In this document: in pieces, positions 54,830 through 63,038 of the stretch | Layout: every line of letters starts with the position of its first letter | Position numbering within the stretch: position 1 is the stretch's first letter | Assembly (NCBI GenBank): GCA_963698255.1 | Contig: CAVOQD010000034.1 | Location: forward strand, 186,001-250,000 | Direction: 5' to 3' | Origin: JAWKOK01 sp963698255 | GTDB lineage: Bacteria; Chloroflexota; Anaerolineae; Caldilineales; Caldilineaceae | DNA length: 64,000 nt | The notes under the pieces: generated by a model | What the model was told of the DNA's origin: nothing | What the model saw: the letters and a program-made list of their open reading frames with translations, nothing else | The model's database searches: none | Program-made: the position numbers and the translations under genes

Positions 54830-56661
54830 GATTGAGTTCCTCCTCAAGTTCGGATTCTATCCGTGTCTGCGCTAAGTAGATGCGTTGGTACATGCCCGGT
54901 TCGAGCATCAGCTCGTCATGGGTGCCGCTCTGCACGATCCGGCCCTGGTCCAGGACCAGGATCTTGTCGGCCGCCATCAGACTCTGGATGCGATGGGCGA
55001 TGACAAAGGTCGTGCGACCTTCCATCAACCGCTCCAGCGCCCCGCGGATCATGGCCTCGGTCTCGGTATCGACGGCCGAGGTCGAGTCATCCAGGATCAG
55101 GATGCGCGGATCCTTGAGCAGCGTGCGGGCGATTGCCACGCGCTGCTTCTGGCCGCCGGAGAGCGTCACGCCCCGTTCGCCGACCAACGTGTCATAGCCT
55201 TCCGGGAAGACGTCCATGATCACGTCGTGGATGGCGGCGGCCCGTGCTGCGGCCTCGATCTCCTCGTCGCGTCACATCGCGGCCTACGCTGAAGCGAATG
55301 TTGTCGCGAATCGAGCGCGAGAAGAGGAACGGTTCCTGCTCAACGATGCCGATGTTGTGGCGCAGAAAGGCCGGCGGATACTCGGTCAGCTCACGGCCGT
55401 CGAGCCGGATATGGCCGCCTGTGTACTCGTAGAAGCGAGGCAGCAGATTGACCAGCGATGTCTTGCCGGAGCCGGTCGCGCCCAGCAGCGCGATGCGCTG
55501 TCCGGGTTCGACACGGAAGCTGATGTCGTGGAGCACCGGATCGTCGGTACCTTCGTAGATGAAATCGACATGGTCGAACTCGACCGCGCCCTCTACATGC
55601 TCCGGCGCGACGAAGTCGCTGTACTCGGTCAACTCCCGCTCTTCGGCCACAACCTTGGAGACGCGTTTGAACGAGACCAGGCCGGTCGACATCTGGATGA
55701 TCAGGCGACCCAGGTTGCGGATGGGCCAGATCAGCCAGATGATCATGCCGGAGTAGGCCATGTAGGTGCCGACGGTGATGGCGCCGTTGATGGCCATGAA
55801 CGTACCGACGCCAAAGCCCAGCACCATCTGGAAGCCGCAGAGCGTGTCCGAGATGGGCCAGTAGAGCGAATGCATCAACAGCAGACGGCGCCCGCGGTTG
55901 TACTTTTCTTGGTTGACGTCCTGGAACTTCTCTTCTTCGAACTCCTGGCGGGCAAAGGCTTTGACCACGCGCACGCCGCTCAGGTTCTGCTCCAAGGTGC
56001 TGGAGAGTATGGCCTCTTGCTCCTGGTAGGCTTCGTAGCGCGTCGAGACCTTCTTGAAGAAGAAGACCGACATGACCAGAACGAACGGGATGACGACCAC
56101 GGAGATGAGCGCCAGCCGCCAGTCGATGAGCCAGATCGCCACAAAGTTCACGACGAAGAGCATGAGAATGCGACCGCTTTCGATGGCCTGTTCGGCAAAG
56201 AAGCGGCGCAGCGCGTCGACATCAGATGTGGCGCGCTGGATCAACTCGCCGGTCTGGTTGTTGTCATGATAGGTGAAGCTGAGGCGCTGGATCTGGTCGT
56301 TCAGATAGTTGCGCACACGCCGGGTGATGCCCTCCGACGTGCTGGCCGCCAGCCGTCCGCTTGCGAAGGTGAAGACGCCCTGCACGATGGCAAGGGCAAT
56401 GAACCCGAAGACGATGAGCGGCAGCTTATATTGTCGCTCGCCTGCGCCGAGATACTGGTCGATGAAGTAGGCGAGCAACAGGAAGGTCGACGTGCGCGCA
56501 ATGGTCGCCAGGCCCAGACTGATGGCCGCACCGAGATATTGCAGACGGTAGCCTTTCATCAGGCGCCAGAGACCTTGGAAGCGGTTCTCGGTCACCGTCT
56601 CCTTCATGTCGAATGTCATCTGTTGTTTTGGCGGAATTGTTGTAATCGCCATAATGGTCAT
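54816..56661 (-). CDS. ABC exporter half (membrane + ATPase), first gene of pair (frame change near 55270)
   Basis: About 614 residues. Six-helix exporter domain (LQYLGAAISLGLATIARTSTFLLLAYFIDQYLG ... VGVGTFMAING), ATPase: Walker A LLGATGSGKTSLV, Q-loop IGIVEQEPFLFSRSIRDNIRF, signature VTLSGGQKQRVAIARTLL, Walker B RILILDDSTSAVD, H-loop VIAHRIQSLMAADK. In the Walker B position a DDSTSAVD (Asp in place of the catalytic Glu) is seen, as in the degenerate subunit of heterodimeric exporters. The frame break (~55267-55272) lies between DNIRFSVGRDVT and DEEIEAAARAAA; one extra base. The 3' end overlaps the partner gene by 14 bp, so the two are one operon. Confidence 0.88.
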
Positions 56662-56844
56662 TTCCTTAGAATTACAGGTGGGTAATTCAAACTACATTCC
56701 GATTTCACCAACCGTAGGCAGAGGTGCTGCGTTACCGTTGGTCAGCCATTCCTCTTTCATCGGCTCTTCCTCTGTCAAGTTGCTGCACGCTGCCCCTCCT
56801 TGGTCGTCCAAAAAACTTTGTCATATCACCGAAAACCCGGCAAC

Positions 56845-56883
56845 AAAAAAGCGTAGGCATTGATACCCAATGCCTACGCTCTG
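56845..56883 (-). terminator. Second intrinsic terminator downstream of the small RNA
   Basis: On the minus strand GCGTAGGCATTG / CAATGCCTACGC (loop 5 nt) is followed by six T. It lies ~50 nt beyond the first terminator and ~180 bp upstream of the ABC gene start. The rest of 56662-56844 shows nothing. Confidence 0.75.
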
Positions 56884-56933
56884 TGTCGTCGGTGGTCTCC
56901 TCGTCTCAAAAAGCACGAGGCAGCCGCACAAAC

Positions 56934-56966
56934 AAAAAGCCGCAGGCATCTAGGATGCGCTGCGGC
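56934..56966 (-). terminator. Intrinsic terminator of the candidate small RNA
   Basis: GCCGCAGCGCATC / GATGCCTGCGGC stem with a CTAGA-type loop followed by TTTTTGTTTG on the minus strand. Confidence 0.85.
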
Positions 56967-57145
56967 CTACGGTTTTAGCTACAATTGCTAACCAGCGGCA
57001 GACGCACCTCTCCCAAGGTCAAATCCAGCATATCCGATAAACATGCGGATAGTTTGATTAACCACAGATGCGTCTCCTAAAAAGTGAACTGATTACTGGA
57101 GCCGGTTAAGACTCGAACGAGTTCCAGAATACATCTGAAAAGCCG
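56934..57145 (-). ncRNA. Candidate ~210-nt structured small RNA
   Basis: An intergenic minus-strand unit with its own strong promoter (57180-57152) and intrinsic terminator (56966-56934). There is no open frame with an RBS. Predicted pairings, by eye: hairpin CTGGA...TCCAG enclosing ACTCGTTCGAGT (57126-57093); a long irregular stem AGACGCA (57075-57069) with TGCGTCT (57006-57000), closing an inner TCAAA/TTTGA and ATCCG/CGGAT hairpin (57054-57022); then GGTTAGC/GCTAAAACC (56994-56970). It is not a tRNA, tmRNA, RNase P or SRP RNA that I can recognise; 6S RNA or a leader/attenuator of the ABC operon remain possible. Confidence 0.55.
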
Positions 57146-57151
57146 AATCCA

Positions 57152-57180
57152 ACTCTAGCATAGGCTAGGAGCAATGTCAA
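57152..57180 (-). promoter_or_regulatory. Strong promoter of the candidate small RNA
   Basis: Minus strand TTGACA (57180-57175), exactly 17-bp spacer, TAGAGT (57157-57152). The -35 box shares bases with the TGA stop of the upstream coiled-coil gene. Confidence 0.7.
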
Positions 57181-57968
57181 GAGTCTTTTGTTCCTGGCAG
57201 CAGCTTTCGACAGAGGACAAAGACGGCGATCTGGGAAATGAATACCCAGAGCAGTATGAAGGTGATGGCGAGGCTGGTCAGATCGATCCAGCGTGCGGCG
57301 TTTTCCTGCACAAGCAGCAAGGATTCGATGGATGTCCCCAATATTGTATTCAGTTCGAACAGAGAACTCTGCACTTCGTTCAGACGTGTGTTCATTTGGG
57401 CAAGCGGTTCTGCGATTTCTGTGACAGCCCCGTCGATCAACTCGGCTTTCCGCTGTTGAATCGAATTCGAGATCTCGTCGGTTCGAGAGACGACTTCTTC
57501 CATCCCGCCAAGCACTCGGCCCAATTCTTCGGCGCCCGGCACCTCCAGGTCGATGAACGGGATCTCATTGATCGACTCGATGGTCTCTTGAATGAGCCCC
57601 AAGGTGTCGTAGACGGCACGGACGTTGCCTCTGAGCGTCTCTACCTCGGATCGGATGTCTGTATCAAAGATCCGGGAAAGCGCCTCGACCGCTATGTCGG
57701 TTTCAGCAACTTCGTTGAGAATGTCCGAGAGCGCCTGTTGCGCCTCTGCCATCCTAGCGGAAACATCCTGCAGCACTGTGCCGGCCTCATTGGTCACCTT
57801 TTCAGCGACCTGGACCGCCTCCGTGGCAGGGACTACGATATCGAGAACGGCGTCGGTGGCCGGTGTATTGTAGTACCACGCCCCGATAATGCCCGCGATG
57901 CAGATCACCATCACAATGATGCTGATTACCATCGCAGCATACATCAATATCCGTTTGAATATTCTCAT
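57177..57968 (-). CDS. Membrane protein with long coiled-coil ectodomain
   Basis: 263 residues from ATG 57968 (MRIFKRILMY); the open frame upstream of it starts with TTG and has no RBS. Two hydrophobic helices: N-terminal (AAMVISIIVMVICIAGIIGAW) and C-terminal (SLAITFILLWVFISQIAVFVL). Between them ~180 residues are heptad-rich (EAVQVAEKVTNEAGTVLQDVSARMAEAQQALSDIL... ; LNEVQSSLFELNTIL), so a long coiled coil is likely outside the membrane. Resembles general membrane coiled-coil proteins rather than chemoreceptors: no MCP or HAMP motif. Unknown role. Confidence 0.7.
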   Translation of the reverse strand: MRIFKRILMYAAMVISIIVMVICIAGIIGAWYYNTPATDAVLDIVVPATEAVQVAEKVTNEAGTVLQDVSARMAEAQQALSDILNEVAETDIAVEALSRIFDTDIRSEVETLRGNVRAVYDTLGLIQETIESINEIPFIDLEVPGAEELGRVLGGMEEVVSRTDEISNSIQQRKAELIDGAVTEIAEPLAQMNTRLNEVQSSLFELNTILGTSIESLLLVQENAARWIDLTSLAITFILLWVFISQIAVFVLCRKLLPGTKDS

Positions 57969-58029
57969 CGGAAGACCTTGTCTTTTTGCTGGTGGTGCAT
58001 TGATCGGCAGATAGAACGCAGAATATTTC

Positions 58030-58725
58030 TCACTCAGGCAATCTGCTAGGAATCCCAGTCGAGTCCTTGACCGGAATATCCGCATAGACGCCGCGCCGCT
58101 CAGGCGGAAGCAACTCGGCAATCGCGTACATGATGCGGCTCGTCTCGCGGCGGGCGTCGGCGCTCTTGTGTGCGTCGCCCTCCAGGTGGAGCGGCTTGCC
58201 GAACTTGACGGTGATGGTCGGACGCCCCCACTTAAGGATGCCGGAGAAAAGGTGCTGCCCGCCCAGCGACATGACCGGCACTACAGGTACGCCGGTCGAC
58301 ATAGCGATGCGCGCCGCTCCGGTCTTGCCGCGGCCGAGCTTTCCGTTTCGACTTCGCGTCCCTTCCGGATAGATGCCGACCACATGGCCGTCACTCACCA
58401 GCGAGACCGCTTCCTGCAATGCCTGGAGATCCAGCCGGCCTCGATCGATGGGGAAGACGCCGAATGTGGGGAAAAACCATGCAGCGAATGCGTTGACCTC
58501 GAAGATCTCTTTCTTCGCCATGTAGTGGATCTGGCGCGGGCAGGCGTATCCTTTTACGACGGTGTCAAGGCCGGCGAAGTGGTTGGCCGCCAGCAGAAAT
58601 CCGCCGCTAAGAGGAACATTGTCAATACCGTCCACTCGTAGTTTACACAGGAATGGACGCACGAGCCATGCGAACCACCACATCAGTCTCCACTGAATCG
58701 ATCCATCAACAGGCGCTTTAGGCAT
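58030..58725 (-). CDS. plsC: 1-acyl-sn-glycerol-3-phosphate acyltransferase (PlsC family)
   Basis: 231 residues. The catalytic H-x4-D is NHFAGLD (~47-53) and the substrate-binding block is GIYPEGTRSRNGKLGRGKTGAARIAM, a classical PlsC arrangement, with PVVPVMSLG following. The enzyme acylates lysophosphatidate at the cytoplasmic membrane. The N-terminal membrane-binding segment (WRLMWWFAWLVRPFL) is present. It starts with ATG at 58725 and ends 61 bp before the coiled-coil gene start on the same strand. Confidence 0.92.
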   Translation of the reverse strand: MPKAPVDGSIQWRLMWWFAWLVRPFLCKLRVDGIDNVPLSGGFLLAANHFAGLDTVVKGYACPRQIHYMAKKEIFEVNAFAAWFFPTFGVFPIDRGRLDLQALQEAVSLVSDGHVVGIYPEGTRSRNGKLGRGKTGAARIAMSTGVPVVPVMSLGGQHLFSGILKWGRPTITVKFGKPLHLEGDAHKSADARRETSRIMYAIAELLPPERRGVYADIPVKDSTGIPSRLPE

Positions 58726-58973
58726 AGGGAAATCTCGTAGTCAGAGTTGAGTTGGTTTACGGAGCACAGCTCATGCAACAGGCATGGTTCACACGCTGCG
58801 GCGCTGAACTATGCCTACAATAAAATATAGGGGCCGAATCGTGCAACCCAGCAAAAACTCGATTGATGCTTTCTCTTTGAAACCAGATCTGCCGGAGACT
58901 ATTGCGGTCAGCTCATTTGGAACAGGCTCGTTTTGAATACGGCATGATCTGGCAGGCAATGTCCCCGGCATGG

Positions 58974-58979
58974 TAGAAT
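58974..58979 (+). promoter_or_regulatory. -10 box of the ROK kinase gene
   Basis: TAGAAT; a -35 near 58951 (TGGCAG-like) is weak. The predicted transcript start is about 58985, which coincides with the ATG of a 14-codon upstream frame. Confidence 0.4.
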
Positions 58980-58984
58980 GGTCT

Positions 58985-59029
58985 ATGAAATCATTGGCAC
59001 ATCAAAGTGGGAAAGGAATGGGATTGTGA
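58985..59029 (+). CDS. Possible 14-codon leader peptide overlapping the ROK start
   Basis: ATG 58985 gives MKSLAHQSGKGMGL and stops at TGA 59027-59029, overlapping the GTG start of the ROK gene (GTGA). The ATG coincides with the expected transcript start. Only position supports it; it is too short for any other test. Confidence 0.3.
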   Translation: MKSLAHQSGKGMGL

Positions 59030-60024
59030 GCAAGTTGGTGGTTGGCGTTGACCTCGGCGGAACTCAGACTCGTGCTGTTTTGGCCAACGATGAAGGCCGA
59101 ATTCTCAGCCAGCGATCGACGCTGACCCAGGCTGCTGAGGGGCCGAATGCTGTGCTTGAACGTATCTGTGAACAGATCGAGCTGGCCGCCGACCGACAGG
59201 AGTTTGCCGCCATCGGCATCGGCGCGCCCGGTGCTACGGATCCGTTCAACGGCGTCGTGATCATGGCGCCCAATCTGCCCGGTTGGCGCAACATCAACTT
59301 GACGCGTGCGCTCAGCGCTCGCTTCCATGTGCCGATCTTTGTGGGCAACGATGCCAATCTGGCCGGATTGGCCGAATACCGCTACGGCGCGGGCCAGAAG
59401 GCTCGACACATGATCTATATCACGGTCAGTACAGGCATCGGCGGCGGCGTGATCGTGCGCGATCGTATGCTCTTGGGCAGACAGGGCCTGGCCGGCGAGA
59501 TCGGCCATGTGACCATCGATCTGTCGTCTGAAGAGCGCGGCGAGGTCGCCGTCGGCACGTTGGAAGGTCTGGCCTCGGGTCCCAATATCGCACGGCGGGC
59601 ACGCCGCGCATTGCACGCCGGCGCCCAGAGCAACCTGCTACAACAACTTGACGGCGATATCGATGCGCTGACGCCGGAGATGCTGGGCGAGGCCGCCACA
59701 GCCGGCGACGCCTTTGCCCTTGAGCAGTTTACGATCACCGGTCGATATTTGGGCATCGGCATTGTCAACCTGTTGCATACGTTCAATCCGCAGCGCATTG
59801 TTGTGGGCGGCGGCGTCTGGATGCATTGTCATCGGCTTATGCAAAAGTCCATGTGGGAGACCATTCGGGACCGATCCAATGCGCCTGAGTACTGGCAGGA
59901 TCTTGAGATTGTATCGGCGGCGTTGGGCGAACAGGTCGGCCTATTGGGGGCGGTCGCCCTCGCTGTCGGCGGGCTTGAAGACATGCAAAATGCCGGACAG
60001 GGATCCAGTGAACTGGCGCTGTAA
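59026..60024 (+). CDS. ROK-family sugar kinase (glucokinase-like)
   Basis: 332 residues from GTG 59026 (AAAGGA 9 nt upstream); a longer frame from 58978 overlaps the -10 box. ATP-binding LVVGVDLGGTQTRAVLANDEG at the N-terminus, AIGIGAPGATDPFNG, FVGNDANLAGLAEYRYGAG, and a G-rich motif in ITVSTGIGGGVIVRDRMLLG followed by LAGEIGHVTID. The usual zinc-binding CxCGxxGCxE of ROK repressors/kinases is replaced by SEERGEVAVGTLEGLASG, so no zinc site. The catalytic Asp of GNDAN is present. Phosphorylates a hexose, probably glucose; neighbours do not name it. Confidence 0.88.
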   Translation: MSKLVVGVDLGGTQTRAVLANDEGRILSQRSTLTQAAEGPNAVLERICEQIELAADRQEFAAIGIGAPGATDPFNGVVIMAPNLPGWRNINLTRALSARFHVPIFVGNDANLAGLAEYRYGAGQKARHMIYITVSTGIGGGVIVRDRMLLGRQGLAGEIGHVTIDLSSEERGEVAVGTLEGLASGPNIARRARRALHAGAQSNLLQQLDGDIDALTPEMLGEAATAGDAFALEQFTITGRYLGIGIVNLLHTFNPQRIVVGGGVWMHCHRLMQKSMWETIRDRSNAPEYWQDLEIVSAALGEQVGLLGAVALAVGGLEDMQNAGQGSSELAL

Positions 60025-60060
60025 CCGGCCCTCGAACGTCTATTTTCCAGGAGCAACTCT

Positions 60061-61131
60061 ATGCAGATCGGCATCATCGGCTTGCCAAACAGCGGCAAGA
60101 CGACGATTTACAACGCATTGACACGTAGTGATTCCGAGACAGAGGCCTTCTCCAGCGGACTGGTGGAAGTGAACACCGCGGTGGTCGCCGTGCCCGACCA
60201 GCGCGTCGATGATCTGTCGGCGCTCTTTTCGCCCAAGAAGACCACCTATGCCCAGGTGATCTACAATGATATCGCCGGCTTCGGCAAGGGCGCTGCCAAA
60301 TCCGGCATTGCCGGACCGCTGCTCAACGCCATCGCCGCCAACGACGCCCTCATGCTGGTCGTGCGTGCATTCGAGGACGAAAACGTGTCGCACCCCGATG
60401 ATTCGGTTGACCCGGCCCGGGATCTCGAGGCCATGGAAGGCGAGATGATCCTCAATGACATGACGATTATCGAGCGAAGGTTGGAGCGCCTGGCCGCGAC
60501 CAAACATCGCGGTACGCCCGAGGATCGCAAGAAACTGGAGTACGAGGACGGCGTCATGCGTCGGTTGATGGCGCTTCTGGAAGAGGAGACGCCTCTGCGC
60601 GATGTAGATCTGTCCAACGATGATCACAAGATGCTGGCCGGCTTCGGCTTTTTGTCGATGAAGCCGATCCTGCGCGTCATCAACGCCGGCGATGACGATG
60701 ATGAATCCGCCTTCGCCGATCTGTTGGATGAACGGACGTTGGTATTGCGTGGTCAGGTGGAGGCCGAGATTGCGCAGATGGAGCCTGATGAGGCCGCCGA
60801 GTTCCTGGCCGACTACGGCATTGAGGAGCCGGGCCTGAACCGCGCGATTGCGCTCTGTTACTCGATGATGGGCCTACAGAGCTTCTTCACCGTGGGCGAA
60901 GACGAGGTGCGCGCTTGGACCGGTAACGTCGGTATGACCGCGCCCCAGGCCGCCGGTGTCATCCACACTGATCTGCAACGCGGCTTCATCCGCGCCGAGA
61001 CCTTCACCTACACCGATCTCATGGCCGCCGGCAGCATGGCTGAACTGCGCAAGCAGGGCAAGTTGCGCCTAGAGGGCAAAGAGTACATCGTCCAGGATGG
61101 CGATATCATGAACATCCGCTTCAATATTTGA
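60061..61131 (+). CDS. ychF: YchF/Ola1-type GTPase
   Basis: 356 residues, RBS AGGAG 7 nt upstream. G1 GLPNSGKTTIYNAL, G3-like DIAGFGKGA (in place of DIAGLVKGA), central coiled coil (DLEAMEGEMILNDMTIIERRLERLA), and the C-terminal TGS domain SFFTVGEDEVRAWTGNVGMTAPQAAGVIHTDLQRGFIRAE. The family is an ATP- rather than GTP-preferring ribosome-associated factor. The G4 position (NKxD in most GTPases) is replaced by VINAGDDDD, usual for this family's relaxed specificity. Follows the ROK gene by 36 bp, likely one unit. Confidence 0.93.
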   Translation: MQIGIIGLPNSGKTTIYNALTRSDSETEAFSSGLVEVNTAVVAVPDQRVDDLSALFSPKKTTYAQVIYNDIAGFGKGAAKSGIAGPLLNAIAANDALMLVVRAFEDENVSHPDDSVDPARDLEAMEGEMILNDMTIIERRLERLAATKHRGTPEDRKKLEYEDGVMRRLMALLEEETPLRDVDLSNDDHKMLAGFGFLSMKPILRVINAGDDDDESAFADLLDERTLVLRGQVEAEIAQMEPDEAAEFLADYGIEEPGLNRAIALCYSMMGLQSFFTVGEDEVRAWTGNVGMTAPQAAGVIHTDLQRGFIRAETFTYTDLMAAGSMAELRKQGKLRLEGKEYIVQDGDIMNIRFNI

Positions 61132-61162
61132 TTCGAGCGCGAAAAAGCAAGAAGCCAGCCAG

Positions 61163-61252
61163 AGATGAACGCAGCTTCCCGCGGATGAGACACAGATAGA
61201 CCAGAAAATATCTGTGAAAATCAGCGTTTATCCGTGTTCATCTGTGGCTGAT
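61163..61252. repeat. ACACAGATAG... / ATCTGTGGC inverted repeat
   Basis: GATGAACGCAGCTTCCCGCGGATGAG at the left and TTTATCCGTGTTCATCTGTGGC at the right are loosely inverse. Member of the GGAT/ATCC class, lying between convergent genes. Confidence 0.55.
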
Positions 61253-61259
61253 CTCTCCC

Positions 61260-62795
61260 CTACAATTCGTACAACTCCCCATACTTGGTTCGTAGATAGT
61301 CCAGATAGGGCTGAAGTTGCAACGGCCCGCCGGTTGTCCGCTCAACCAGCTCGGCCGTGGTGTATTTGCGACCATGTCTGTAGATGTTCTCTCGCAGCCA
61401 GCCGTGTAGTGTCGCAAATTGTCCGTTCTCGATCTGACCGGGGATTTCGGGATGGGCTGCCAACGCCGCGGCATAGAACTGCGATGCCAGGATGTTGCCC
61501 AATGTGTATCCCTGAAATGCGCCGCCGATGAATCCGTCATACCAATGCACGTCCTGCAGCACCCCATCCACGTCGTCGGACGCCGACAAGCCCAGATTTT
61601 CCTGGTAACGAGCGTGCCACGCATCAGGCAGATCCGCTACGCTCAACTTTCCGTCGAGCAGGTCCAACTCCAATCCGAAGCGTATGATGACATGTAGATT
61701 GTAGGTGATCTCGTCGGCATCCGTCCGGATCAGCGAGCGCTGAACCTTGTTGATGGCCCGGTAGAACTCATCCAGCGGGACGCCGCCCAACTGTGATGGG
61801 AAGGTCGTCTGGAGTTCCGGATAGAAGTGACGCCAGAATCCGCGGCTACGCCCGACGATGTTTTCCCACAGGCGAGACTGGCTCTCATGCACTGCCGACG
61901 ATGTTCCTGACGCCAGCGGTGTGGCGTCGTAGGCCATGTCGATGCCCTGTTCGTAAAGTGCATGGCCACATTCATGGATGGTGCCGAACAGCGCCTCTTC
62001 CAGTCGATTCTTGTCCACTCTAGTCGTAATGCGGACGTCACCCAAGGAGAAGGTGATCATGAAGGGGTGGTGGGTTAGATCCTGGCGACCGCGGCCGAAG
62101 TCGTAGCCGATTCGGCGAATGACATCTTCGCCAAAGGCTATCTGCTCGATTTCAGAGAACTCGCGGTGCAGACAACTGTCGTCGACTGCCTGCTGTTCAC
62201 CGATGGCCTGCACCATGGGGACCAACTGTTGTCGCAGTTCTTCGAACAGGGGCAGAATCGTTGCCACGGACATGCCATAGTCGGAGACGGAGATGTGGGG
62301 ATCGGCCAGATGCGTATATCCAGGGAAAAAATCCGAATAGCGGCGGCTCAGGTCGAGCGTCTTCTCTAGAAAGGGCTGGACCCTGGCGAAATCATTCTGT
62401 GGCCGAGCGATTGCCCAGGTGTTGTACGAAGCGGCTCTGTGTTGAGCCAGGTCCGACATGAAGTCGGCCGGCACCCGGGTGGCCCGGTCGTAGTCAATGC
62501 GCGCCACGCGCACCAACGCCACATCGTCATCGACGTCACCTGAACTTGTGTCATCAATGTTGAGGCTGAGTTCGCGTTCCAGCCTGTCGAGCAGACGGCC
62601 TAGCTCGGGGTCCGTGGACTTGGCATGGGCAATGGAGGTCAGCGTTGCCAGTTGGCGACCACGCGCGACCGCACCACCCGGCGGCATCTGCGTTGCTTGA
62701 TCCCAGTAGAGCGTGGCTTCGGCGGCCTTCAGGTCACTGATTTCGCTCAGTCGTCCCCGCAATTCGGCCAGACTCTCTGAACCCTGTTTGTCCAT
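61260..62795 (-). CDS. M32 family carboxypeptidase (Taq type)
   Basis: 511 residues. The zinc site HECGH (~282-286 in IHECGHALYEQG) with the downstream Glu in VHESQSRLWENIVGRS, and the family block DVRITTRVDKNRLEEALFGT upstream. YTLGNILASQFYAAA near the C-terminus fits as well. The enzyme is a cytoplasmic metallocarboxypeptidase that trims C-terminal residues from peptides. Start ATG 62795. Intact; one of the longer unbroken genes of the window. Confidence 0.93.
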   Translation of the reverse strand: MDKQGSESLAELRGRLSEISDLKAAEATLYWDQATQMPPGGAVARGRQLATLTSIAHAKSTDPELGRLLDRLERELSLNIDDTSSGDVDDDVALVRVARIDYDRATRVPADFMSDLAQHRAASYNTWAIARPQNDFARVQPFLEKTLDLSRRYSDFFPGYTHLADPHISVSDYGMSVATILPLFEELRQQLVPMVQAIGEQQAVDDSCLHREFSEIEQIAFGEDVIRRIGYDFGRGRQDLTHHPFMITFSLGDVRITTRVDKNRLEEALFGTIHECGHALYEQGIDMAYDATPLASGTSSAVHESQSRLWENIVGRSRGFWRHFYPELQTTFPSQLGGVPLDEFYRAINKVQRSLIRTDADEITYNLHVIIRFGLELDLLDGKLSVADLPDAWHARYQENLGLSASDDVDGVLQDVHWYDGFIGGAFQGYTLGNILASQFYAAALAAHPEIPGQIENGQFATLHGWLRENIYRHGRKYTTAELVERTTGGPLQLQPYLDYLRTKYGELYEL

Positions 62796-62936
62796 CGATG
62801 TGTCCTCTCGTATCAGTCAGATCGGTCTCGTTCAATCGTTCTCAATCGGACTGATTATACGGCAGCGTGTGGCTTGACCCAAAGCCGCGGCGAGTTCGGG
62901 CCGACTGATCCTCATCGTTTGCAAACCCAACGATCT

Positions 62937-62965
62937 TTGGCATTCGGACAGTGTGAAGTTATAAT
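62937..62965 (+). promoter_or_regulatory. Sigma-70 promoter of the S1-domain gene
   Basis: TTGGCA (62937-62942), exactly 17-bp spacer, TATAAT (62960-62965). Start of transcription about 62972, giving a ~67-nt leader with an inverted repeat AGCATAT/ATATGCT (62998-63019) just before the AGGAGG RBS. Confidence 0.75.
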
Positions 62966-63038
62966 CGGTAGAGTTTAGCAATTGTGAACAGTAAAGCAGC
63001 ATATCATGATGCATATGCTGGTTGTCTAGGAGGCGATC

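Noticed and set aside
57093..57126. tRNA-like 3' end (GTTCGAGTC...GGCTCCA) on the minus strand
   Set aside because: The T-arm does not pair properly (ACTCG pairs with the CGAGT inside its own loop), there is no anticodon arm and no D-arm of proper length, so it is not a tRNA. It was kept only as a hairpin in the candidate small RNA.
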